Below are positions 14,602 to 21,060 of a stretch of DNA of 30,695 nucleotides, piece after piece. The DNA lies in the IMG/VR virus record IMGVR_UViG_3300025118_000087, positions 1 to 30,695 of that record, one strand, 5' to 3'. This DNA is from a virus. The notes below the pieces were generated by a model. That model worked only from the letters and a program-made list of their open reading frames with translations, did not search any database and was not told the origin of the DNA. The first letter of the stretch is position 1. The number at the start of each line of letters is the position of its first letter. The position numbers and the translations under genes are program-made.

Positions 14602-15700
14602 TTTTGCCCCGTTCTTTCATCATGTAAAGGTTATTGCCGTCAGCAGATCTTTTCTCACAAACAATTGGGTACCCGTACCCACGAAGTTCTGAAATTCTCG
14701 CTGAATATTTCAATGCTATTTTGGCCAGTTCAGCAGTACGGACACCACTGCCCCCATTATTCCTAAACAACCACAGTATTTTTCTACACTGAGCATTTAG
14801 GCGTTTTGGCCTTGGGTTAGGTGTAGTTTTTGTCCCTGCTGGTACAAGCCCCTCAGTAGCCCCCTGTTGTTCTACACTGGCCTTATTGCCCGTAGGGGTT
14901 GGGGGCTTACTTGGCGAGCGCCTACGGCTTCTGTAGGCCGCCATTGGCCCTAAGTCCGTACCATCCCCCATAGCTGTTGACTTAGTTTCTTTTTCAAGCC
15001 ATTCACTTACCATTTGTAAGCGGGACTCTATTTTCTTACCAACTAGCAGGTTGTCCAGCCCAAGATATTTTCGCCCGCTTTGGTTATCACCCCTCCAAAA
15101 CCTAGGCCCAGGCTCATCTGCTTCATAAGCATAACGAATTAGGTTTACGATCTGCTCTACCGTTGCGTTTCTTAACCCCCCCCTTATTGTTTCTTGGGTA
15201 GCTGGGCCGAGCTTACAAGCTCCTGGCCTTATTTGGCGTTTTCTCCACTCTTCATAAACCGTGTAGACCTCGCTACTACTTGCCGCTACACCTGTTGATT
15301 TAATAGAACCCCAAGCACGGGGGCACGCCTGTTTAGCTTGGGCTTCTGTTGGCCTCCACCCACGCTTTATTTCTAGGCAAGCTACGACCTTATCTTTAGG
15401 CGGAGGTGGTAAGTCTAAATTCCTCCCTATTGCAAACCTCCCCTTAGAAGGCTGATCGGTAGAAAACCTAACGATCCACGCATACTCACCATCACCAGCA
15501 ACCCATACAGCTATCTCTCCAGACGCCTCCAGATCAACCAGATCAATAGGGTTCATTTTAGAACGGTGTATTTCTACAACACCGTCCTTGTCTGCTCTTG
15601 ACATTAGCTCTAATAAAGTAAGCTTAGCGCCTACACTTAAAGTCTCAATTCCACGATCAAGCCAAAACGATGCTCTCAATACAAAGTCTGTACGATTCAT
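14582..15700 (-). CDS. Probable replication initiation or helicase-loading protein, 372 aa
   Basis: The N-terminal 100 residues resemble a phage replication-protein winged helix (LSVGAKLTLLELMSRADKDGVVEIHRSKM). The middle (EVYTVYEEWRKRQIRPG... FWRGDNQSGRKYLGLDNLL) matches the conserved region of phage replisome organisers. The last 65 residues look like a second winged helix (LNAQCRKILWLFRNNGGSGVRTAELAKIALKYSARISELRGYGYPI). It lies directly before the primase-helicase, as helicase loaders commonly do. The ATG at 15700 is buried in a predicted RNA hairpin (15698-15713), which suggests translational control. The function is inferred from layout and context. Confidence 0.65.
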   Translation of the reverse strand: MNRTDFVLRASFWLDRGIETLSVGAKLTLLELMSRADKDGVVEIHRSKMNPIDLVDLEASGEIAVWVAGDGEYAWIVRFSTDQPSKGRFAIGRNLDLPPPPKDKVVACLEIKRGWRPTEAQAKQACPRAWGSIKSTGVAASSSEVYTVYEEWRKRQIRPGACKLGPATQETIRGGLRNATVEQIVNLIRYAYEADEPGPRFWRGDNQSGRKYLGLDNLLVGKKIESRLQMVSEWLEKETKSTAMGDGTDLGPMAAYRSRRRSPSKPPTPTGNKASVEQQGATEGLVPAGTKTTPNPRPKRLNAQCRKILWLFRNNGGSGVRTAELAKIALKYSARISELRGYGYPIVCEKRSADGNNLYMMKERGKSEEMDR

Positions 15701-15749
15701 TGGTACCCCAATGGGCGCAAGGCAATTTCCGCTTATACCTTGCGCCCAT
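15698..15749 (-). promoter_or_regulatory. Overlapping hairpins at the initiator start codon
   Basis: A perfect 12-base inverted repeat (15711-15722 with 15738-15749, 15-base loop) follows the stop of the ssDNA-binding protein gene. It shares three bases with a second perfect 6-base hairpin, CATTGG-GGTA-CCAATG on the minus strand (15698-15713), whose end is the ATG of the next gene and whose loop side holds the GGGG ribosome site. The two stems cannot both form fully. There is no T-tract, so translational control or RNA processing fits better than termination. Confidence 0.6.
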
Positions 15750-15763
15750 ATCTAAACTGTTAC

Positions 15764-16273
15764 CTAAAAAGGGATATCAGAAGTGTTTCCAGCTTTAATT
15801 TGCCCCTGCATGTGGAAGTCTTCTGCTTTAGCAAGCATAGCCTCCATCTCATCAGTAATTTCACCGCCCCAGGTGGAATACCGTTGGCAGCGAACACGCA
15901 TAGCGCCGTCTAGCCCAGCCTCATCTTCACACTGAACCATAATAGGGGAAGACATAAGCACATTATCCGTTGCTGTTTCATCTTCTGCGTCCCAAGGTTC
16001 ACCAACATTCGCTGCGCGAGCAAACTGCGACAGCTTCCAAGCTGCACGTTCCGTTAGTGTAAAAGTATCCCAAATGAACCCCCCTACATCTTTCCCTCCA
16101 TCTGGATCTTCAACACAGAGAAACCTAACGTCAATCTTAACATTGCCCGCTTTTGATTCTCCCCATTTAGTACCAGCGGCCCATAAGACTTTGCTACCAG
16201 CCCTAACTTTTGGGCGACGTTCACCGCCGCCACCACTGTTACCTTCTTCTGTTGGATTAATAATAAGTGCCAT
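15764..16273 (-). CDS. DUF669-like single-stranded DNA-binding protein
   Basis: The N-terminal half (KVRAGSKVLWAAGTKWGESKAGNVKIDVRFLCVEDPDGG) has the OB-like strand pattern of phage DUF669 ssDNA-binding proteins, which start with a short flexible Gly-rich lead. The protein ends GNTSDIPF, the classic acidic-aromatic SSB tip that recruits partner enzymes. At 169 residues the size fits. It sits beside the Sak4-like ATPase (8-base gap) and Cas4-like nuclease, the usual company of this family in phages. It would coat ssDNA in replication and recombination. Confidence 0.8.
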   Translation of the reverse strand: MALIINPTEEGNSGGGGERRPKVRAGSKVLWAAGTKWGESKAGNVKIDVRFLCVEDPDGGKDVGGFIWDTFTLTERAAWKLSQFARAANVGEPWDAEDETATDNVLMSSPIMVQCEDEAGLDGAMRVRCQRYSTWGGEITDEMEAMLAKAEDFHMQGQIKAGNTSDIPF

Positions 16274-16281
16274 CTTTCCTC

Positions 16282-17088
16282 CTATTTGCTGGCTTGCTGC
16301 CTGCGTGTTCTACGTTGTTTTTTGGGTTGTTTTGGATCACCTGCAATATCAAGGCTCCCAACCTCGGTATTACCAATTTTGGCAAGCATGGCCGTAACGT
16401 CAGGTTCTTCTGTTGCGTCAAGTCCAGGAAGCCCTTTAGTAAGGTAGTTGGATGGCCCACGGAACATTACCTTGTGCCTAACCTCTACCTCTTCTCCTTC
16501 AGTGACTTGCTCTCTATAAACATAGCCAACTGCCGAAAAGTATCCACAAATCTCATTGGGCATTTTCCTACCATCAAAAGACGGCATAGCGTACCTAATC
16601 CCTGTAGATTCGTCGGTTTCATATTGAGCAAGCGCAGTACAAACAACCGTAAAGGGTAAGTCCCGTACTGTCCTGATCATTTTACGCATCCGATCAGTCA
16701 AAACGCCCCAGTCTGCAAGTGAAAACTTTACATTCGCACCAGGAGCGCTGCCTTTCTGCATAAGGATGTCATCACGTATAAGTCTCTGCATTTCTGTAAG
16801 CGAATCAATAATAATTGTCTCGCAGCCTGTTTCGTCTTTTAACCGCCCACTCATTGCATCCTGGAAGAAGGAATACACAGTTTGTAGGTTATTAGCTTCA
16901 ACTACAATTGCGTCTGGGTTGGTAGCCTGTATTGTCATCAAACCATTAGGTTCAACCAACAAGATCACTGGCTTTGGTGCTGTACAACAAAGCCGTGTTT
17001 TTCCAGAACCACTATCTCCAGTAAATAATAGTTTGGCTGTTTTAGGAAGCTCTGCTGCTTTTTTGTAGCTTAGAACATTGGTGGACAT
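16282..17088 (-). CDS. Sak4-like RecA-family ATPase (phage recombinase)
   Basis: Walker A is GDSGSGKT (24-31) and Walker B TIIIDSLTE (Asp95). The following DWGVLTDRMRKMIRTVRDLPFTVVCTALAQYETDE region matches phage AAA_24/Sak4 proteins. The tail (KQPKKQRRTRRQQ) is strongly basic and may hold DNA. Sak4 promotes single-strand annealing and works with a phage SSB, here the adjacent DUF669-like protein. The start at 17088 has GGAGA 7 bases upstream and overlaps the nuclease gene by 19 bases. Confidence 0.85.
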   Translation of the reverse strand: MSTNVLSYKKAAELPKTAKLLFTGDSGSGKTRLCCTAPKPVILLVEPNGLMTIQATNPDAIVVEANNLQTVYSFFQDAMSGRLKDETGCETIIIDSLTEMQRLIRDDILMQKGSAPGANVKFSLADWGVLTDRMRKMIRTVRDLPFTVVCTALAQYETDESTGIRYAMPSFDGRKMPNEICGYFSAVGYVYREQVTEGEEVEVRHKVMFRGPSNYLTKGLPGLDATEEPDVTAMLAKIGNTEVGSLDIAGDPKQPKKQRRTRRQQASK

Positions 17089-18491
17089 ATCTTATTCTCC
17101 TTATTCTCTTTGTTTTTAGTTTTTGTTTCTGTAAAACGAACTGATCCCCTCTCTTCCACCCCTGTATTTGGGCCGTTAATCATTGAATCAATGACAAGAT
17201 CAAGATCACCCCCGCCTTCCATACAAATGCCAGCGTAAGAACATGAGCTTCCTGGGCCACGGCAGAATGGTACACGGGGGAATGATGATAAAACTGATTC
17301 CTCAGTACCCGAAGTTACCAAAGCCCTGCGCATTTTAGCGAACCGCTGTGCATCTACTAAAAGCTCTGTCTCGTACCTATCAATGACTGATTCTGCTGGA
17401 TTACCCCACTCTCTATGGTAAAGCTTAGTGTCAACAGACTCTTTTAAGTAACGAACAAACTCTTTAGACTTATTTATATCCTCTATAGAATAATCAACGG
17501 TACTCCCAGATCCTCCGCTTATAACTAAATCAACTGCCTCTTTATACTTCCAACTAGGGCAGTTTTGTTTAGCTGTGGAGAGCTTTCCGCTTGCTAAAAC
17601 CCTTGGCTCAACCTGCTTTCTGCTAGAAGATACGTCCCAAATGTATCCCCTTACTTTACCCAAACCAAGGTGAGCCGCAGCCGCTATATATCCTGGGAGT
17701 TGGTTGTCTAAATGTAGATCTTTTCCGTAAGAGGTTGGGTTTGCCGATGTTTTAAACTCTAAAACATAAAGCTCTTTAGTTTCCTTGTGCCTTAGTAAGC
17801 AATCTAATCTACCTATTTGGTACCAAGGTAAACGAACCATACGCCAAGGCTTCTTTTCCCTAAAGGTAGCGAGCCTCCACCCATTACCCTCCCCTAAATC
17901 TACAATTGGGACTTGTGATTTATATACTTTCCCGTTTGAATTAAGTACGGGTAAAGCCACGGGTATCTCAACAGCCAGCACATCAAAATTCTTTGGGCCA
18001 TACATTCCATATATATGTAAGTAGCCAACAGCAGTGTCATGCAGGGATTTTAATAAACCATCAATCCCCCCATACTTTTCGGCCTGCCTGTCCCAATATT
18101 CTGGATCAGATTGTAGCTCTTTCTCAATGCGTGCTATCGGGCCAGAAAGGCTACCGCCGCACCTACCACAGGAAGAATGCAGCCCGCTTTGGTGTAAAGT
18201 ATCGCCGCATACATACAAGTCTGCCCCTGAATACTGCAACCTTTTTTCACCAGACTCATTAGCCCAATGGATATACATATCCTCAAGTATAGAATGGTAA
18301 AAAGAACCCCATTGCATGGCTATACTAGGTAGGCCACTTATAAGCCTGCCATAAGAAAACAACCATCGCCTACTACACCATGCCTCCCTACGTTCGCTAT
18401 TTGTTAGAACCATCGCAGCAGAAGGCAAGCCTGCTATTGGCTCCCCTTCATACCTAGGCGATACTGTCTTATATGGCCTGAAATGTCTCAT
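17070..18491 (-). CDS. Cas4/RecB-like PD-(D/E)XK exonuclease with Fe-S cysteines
   Basis: The ATG at 18491 (MRHFRPYKTV) is chosen because GTAGGAGGGCAC lies directly upstream and promoter 18514-18542 precedes it; a longer frame begins at 18545. The nuclease core has Asp230 (GRLDCLL), Glu245 and Lys247 (VLEFKT) and Gln264 (DNQLPGY). Cys39 plus C410-x6-C-x5-C423 is the split four-cysteine layout that holds a 4Fe-4S cluster in Cas4 and AddB. An inserted CG/CxxCGG zinc-like loop (95-112) is unusual. It would resect DNA ends for Sak4-mediated recombination. Confidence 0.85.
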   Translation of the reverse strand: MRHFRPYKTVSPRYEGEPIAGLPSAAMVLTNSERREAWCSRRWLFSYGRLISGLPSIAMQWGSFYHSILEDMYIHWANESGEKRLQYSGADLYVCGDTLHQSGLHSSCGRCGGSLSGPIARIEKELQSDPEYWDRQAEKYGGIDGLLKSLHDTAVGYLHIYGMYGPKNFDVLAVEIPVALPVLNSNGKVYKSQVPIVDLGEGNGWRLATFREKKPWRMVRLPWYQIGRLDCLLRHKETKELYVLEFKTSANPTSYGKDLHLDNQLPGYIAAAAHLGLGKVRGYIWDVSSSRKQVEPRVLASGKLSTAKQNCPSWKYKEAVDLVISGGSGSTVDYSIEDINKSKEFVRYLKESVDTKLYHREWGNPAESVIDRYETELLVDAQRFAKMRRALVTSGTEESVLSSFPRVPFCRGPGSSCSYAGICMEGGGDLDLVIDSMINGPNTGVEERGSVRFTETKTKNKENKENKICPPMF

Positions 18492-18513
18492 GTGCCCTCC
18501 TACTGGCATTACC

Positions 18514-18542
18514 CCTATAGGGTTAGGTTTTGCTTTACACAA
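18514..18542 (-). promoter_or_regulatory. Promoter upstream of the Cas4-like nuclease (P10)
   Basis: TTGTGT (18537-18542) and TATAGG (18514-18519) are 17 bases apart, about 22 bases before the start codon. A TAAC is present but only 2 bases from the -10, so it is only loosely like the main family. A small inverted repeat (GGACA-N5-TGTCC, 18562-18576) lies upstream. Confidence 0.45.
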
Positions 18543-18577
18543 CATAAATAACTTATGCGTGGGACAAAATATGTCCG

Positions 18578-18808
18578 CTACCTACACGCTATTGAATAAT
18601 GGCCACCAGAACTACTACGGATCGTGACACTGCGTGATGTTACGCGAATAACCCGATCACCACCCCCCATTGTTTGCCCTGCTCTAAAAGCGGAGCACGG
18701 GACAGAAGCGCCTCTTCGGTGCAGGCGATCCTCCTCCCAACTCTTCAACGCTTGGGGCGGAATGTAACAACCAGAACAAATAAGGGCAGCCAACAATAAC
18801 CTAAGCAT
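18578..18808 (-). CDS. Small predicted lipoprotein, 76 aa
   Basis: The first 14 residues (MLRLLLAALICSGC) form a short signal peptide ending in a lipobox-like CSGC, with Cys14 as the likely lipidated residue. The -3 Cys is non-standard. The mature part is short, with two more cysteines and a Ser/Arg-rich beta region. The start at 18808 overlaps the preceding gene by 8 bases. Small phage lipoproteins include Rz1-type spanins and exclusion proteins. No i-spanin partner overlaps it and Pro content is low, so the role is open. Confidence 0.6.
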   Translation of the reverse strand: MLRLLLAALICSGCYIPPQALKSWEEDRLHRRGASVPCSAFRAGQTMGGGDRVIRVTSRSVTIRSSSGGHYSIACR

Positions 18809-18965
18809 TGTTCACCTCACTAGCCAAAGCAGCAGCCGCATCTTGCGCTTCTTTTTCTGTTTTGTACCAGTGGTATTCCTCATCGTGCAATACGCACCAT
18901 AAGTCCCCAACATGGACTACCCGTGTTTCCTCACCAAAAATATTGTTTGTAATGTGTTGTGCCAT
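18801..18965 (-). CDS. Small hypothetical protein, 54 aa
   Basis: The start at 18965 has the 21-base leader shared with the RavA-like gene (GTAGGAGGGCAATATG) and a promoter at 18992-19020. The product starts MAQHITNNIFGEETRVVHVG and continues with an HDEEYHWYKTEKEAQDAAAAL helix. It is acidic and probably folds as two strands plus a helix. The strong expression signals and overlap with the next gene support it. The function is unknown. Confidence 0.7.
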   Translation of the reverse strand: MAQHITNNIFGEETRVVHVGDLWCVLHDEEYHWYKTEKEAQDAAAALASEVNNA

Positions 18966-18982
18966 ATTGCCCTCCTACAAGC
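18962..18982 (-). promoter_or_regulatory. Conserved leader/RBS, copy 2
   Basis: Identical over 21 bases to 11303-11323. It is the translation start region of the 54-residue protein. Confidence 0.55.
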
Positions 18983-18991
18983 ATTGTAATT

Positions 18992-19020
18992 AGTGTACCC
19001 CCACAACGGTTATTTTGCAA
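18992..19020 (-). promoter_or_regulatory. Promoter P9 (leftward), drives 18801-18965
   Basis: The -35 TTGCAA (19015-19020) and the weak -10 TACACT (18992-18997) are 17 bases apart, with TAAC 11 bases before the -10. The TAA of the upstream gene at 19010 forms part of the TAAC element. Confidence 0.5.
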
Positions 19021-19237
19021 CGCCTAATTTTGGCAACGGTACACTTTTAAGGACAGGCTGCCGTTTTTGCAATTCACCACGTTTAAAGTCAAATATTTCA
19101 CTGTAACTCACACGCACACCTGTATGTTTTACTGATACTTTGTACAGTGCTTGCTTGCCCCTAAAGAACCTATCTATAACTACCCCTATTTTCCCGTCTG
19201 GGGTTAGAACTTCATCATGTAACTTGATTTTAGCCAC
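19010..19237 (-). CDS. Small hypothetical protein, KOW-like barrel, 75 aa
   Basis: It starts at a GTG (19237) with GGAG 6 bases upstream and overlaps the helicase gene by 8 bases. The sequence (IKLHDEVLTPDGKIGVVIDRFF... ALYKVSV... VSYSEIFDF) has the strand and Gly pattern of a KOW/SH3-type barrel, similar in character to the protein at 853-1077. It could be a nucleic-acid-binding accessory of the helicase. Confidence 0.65.
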   Translation of the reverse strand: MAKIKLHDEVLTPDGKIGVVIDRFFRGKQALYKVSVKHTGVRVSYSEIFDFKRGELQKRQPVLKSVPLPKLGVAK

Positions 19238-20756
19238 ACTTTACTCCTTTCTTTGTTTTTAAAAGCTCAGCCTTAATCGCTGAAATTGCTTTTCCAGCGG
19301 GCACTATACTTGGTATTCGTGCATTGATAGCAGTCTTGTACGCCATTGCCCTGTTTTTCCACTGCCTTCGGTACACTGGATCATTATCAATAAGATCCAC
19401 CACAACTGGTGTCTGCTTGCCTTCAGAAACACGCATGGCACGCCCTATTCTTTGTATTGCTCGCCCGCCTGCTTTACCTGTGCTTGCATTTACAAGGTAA
19501 TCAAGGTTCGGTACATCTAAACCTTCATCTGCTAATTGTGTTGCCACAATGGCTTGCAACTTACCTTTCCGTAGGTCTGATAAAGCGTATTCCCGTGCCT
19601 TTTTATTCATTTTACCTGTTACTGCTTTGCAGTCTATTCCTTTTTGGCACAACTGATCAGATAGCCAATACGCTAATTTAACTCTAGGCACTAAAATTAA
19701 GCATGTGCGCCCATCTTCAGCCCCCTCAAAACTAACATCAATCAAGAACTGCCTTCGTTCTTCATTGCTACACAACCAATTCAATGCTCTTGCACTCTTC
19801 TTAGTCCCACCTTTCTCTGTACCCCACGCTACAGGCGGAACAATTATCCCTGTTTCAACAGGGAGTATGCTTGGCATCATTAGGTAACCCTGTTCTACAA
19901 GGTGCCTCGGTTTCATTGAAAATAATTGTGGGCCTATAAACATTGGGAGTAAGCAACCCCAACCGTCTGGTCTGTCTGGAGTAGCTGTTAATCCCCAACG
20001 GTATCTTGCTGGCATTTCCCTAAACAAAGATCTAAAGCTGTCTGCTGGCGCATGGTGGCACTCATCCAGCAACACCGCGCCCGCAGATCCCAACAACCCT
20101 TTCCTCTTAAGTGGGTTTGCATGTAGTGTCTGAACCATTGCAACCGCTATCTCATTATCAGCCAATTGCCTCCACCTATAATCCCCACCTCCAGAACTAA
20201 CTCTCCTTACATCAGTAGCGTACATATTCTCAAAAACACCCACCCACTGCATAAGCAAGTCCTCTGTATGGACTAGTATGATCGAGGGTTGGCCAGTAGC
20301 CACAATTGCTGCCGCGCCCAAGACAGTTTTACCCGCCCCGCATGGTAACGAAACATACCCCTGAACGGACTGTATAAGTTTGTTGCAGGCATCTATTTGG
20401 TATGGCCTTAAATCAACACCAAGATCATTGCATTGAAGAATCTTCTTTGATCTATTTGTTACCCTGATCCCACCATCAACACTAATTATATGTCCATGCC
20501 TTTTTGCTAAACGAGCAATCTTAGCAAATGCCCCACGTGGCAATATTATTTCTTCTTCCCATTCTGGCCCATTGCGCAATCTATAGAACTTTACATGCTG
20601 CTGTAAATGCCCATTGTTCAGGCCCATCCTTTGCCGTTTTTCCAGCTCTGGATTCTTTATCATAAAATGCTGCGCTATTGCCCAACGAAGTTTATCTGGC
20701 ATTGCTGAATGATCTAAAATCAATTCAGAGCCAACTCTTGCTTTTATAGTTTTCAA
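19230..20756 (-). CDS. SF2 DNA helicase, UvsW/XPB-like
   Basis: The helicase motifs are complete: Q-like DLRPYQIDAC, Walker A PCGAGKT (138-144), LVHTEDLLMQW, DECH box 231-234, TATP 257-260 and motif VI RAIQRIGRAMR. The first 110 residues form an extra N-terminal domain, as in T4 UvsW, which remodels branched replication intermediates and helps switch replication modes. At 508 residues the length fits. The only usable start is a TTG at 20756 with no clear ribosome site; an internal ATG at codon 19 lacks one too. Initiation may be inefficient or leaderless. Last gene before the divergent gap. Confidence 0.85.
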   Translation of the reverse strand: MKTIKARVGSELILDHSAMPDKLRWAIAQHFMIKNPELEKRQRMGLNNGHLQQHVKFYRLRNGPEWEEEIILPRGAFAKIARLAKRHGHIISVDGGIRVTNRSKKILQCNDLGVDLRPYQIDACNKLIQSVQGYVSLPCGAGKTVLGAAAIVATGQPSIILVHTEDLLMQWVGVFENMYATDVRRVSSGGGDYRWRQLADNEIAVAMVQTLHANPLKRKGLLGSAGAVLLDECHHAPADSFRSLFREMPARYRWGLTATPDRPDGWGCLLPMFIGPQLFSMKPRHLVEQGYLMMPSILPVETGIIVPPVAWGTEKGGTKKSARALNWLCSNEERRQFLIDVSFEGAEDGRTCLILVPRVKLAYWLSDQLCQKGIDCKAVTGKMNKKAREYALSDLRKGKLQAIVATQLADEGLDVPNLDYLVNASTGKAGGRAIQRIGRAMRVSEGKQTPVVVDLIDNDPVYRRQWKNRAMAYKTAINARIPSIVPAGKAISAIKAELLKTKKGVKCG

Positions 20757-20777
20757 TTGTTCGTTGTTAAAAGGGGC

Positions 20778-20847
20778 GAGGGGAGGGGTAAGGCTGAATA
20801 AGGCTACGACCTAACCGCTGTAGTAGGAGGGCGGCCCCCCTCCCCTC
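20778..20847. repeat. 11-base inverted repeat of G/C tracts
   Basis: GAGGGGAGGGG (20778-20788) is matched by CCCCTCCCCTC (20837-20847) with 48 bases between. A shorter hairpin (GGAGGG/CCCTCC) competes for the right arm. The single strands could form a stable stem or, on the G-rich side, a quadruplex. Confidence 0.55.
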
Positions 20848-20930
20848 TATTACTTTAGGCCGTAAGTTCATTTTTCGCATCTTTTGTGCGGTTTTAAGCT
20901 AAACCCCCTATATGTAAGTGTGGCCATTTT

Positions 20931-20973
20931 AAAAAAGCCCCCACCAGATTGTAAAAAGCGGTCTGATGAGGGC
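20931..20973 (-). terminator. Strong leftward intrinsic terminator
   Basis: On the minus strand GCCCTCATCAGA pairs with TCTGGTGGGGGC along all 12 positions (two G-T pairs), with a 13-base loop, followed at once by TTTTTT (20931-20936). It is oriented to stop transcripts coming from the right. The nearest leftward genes upstream are those starting at 22966 and beyond, so it appears to end a long transcript that crosses the plus-strand gene in antisense. Confidence 0.75.
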
Positions 20974-21060
20974 GGGTTCCAATAATGGAGTTCAAATTTC
21001 CCAGTTGAGAAAGCCAGGAGATTGACAACCAAACAACAAAAAGCCCCGAAGAGAAACTAA

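Larger units (their letters stand above)
20757..21060. other. Divergent intergenic region, candidate origin/regulatory hub
   Basis: This 304-base gap separates the leftward replication module from the only rightward gene. It contains an 11-base inverted repeat of G/C tracts (20778-20788 with 20837-20847), an orphan plus-strand copy of the leader-like text GTAGTAGGAGGGC (20820-20832), and a leftward terminator (20931-20973). Two tiny leftward frames occur: MATLTYRGFSLKPHKRCEK (20868-20927) and a 34-codon frame at 20767-20871 joined by ATGA. Neither has a convincing ribosome site. No clear promoter was found for either flanking gene, although TTGACA occurs at 21022. Position and structure suit a replication origin, but no iteron set was seen. 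Confidence 0.5.

Noticed and set aside
18562-18576. GGACA-N5-TGTCC hairpin as terminator of 18578-18808
   Set aside because: Only five base pairs and no T-tract; noted as a possible operator near promoter P10 instead.
20990-21002. T-arm-like GGAGTTCAAATTTCCC suggesting a tRNA
   Set aside because: The stem does not pair properly and no acceptor or anticodon arm could be built around it.
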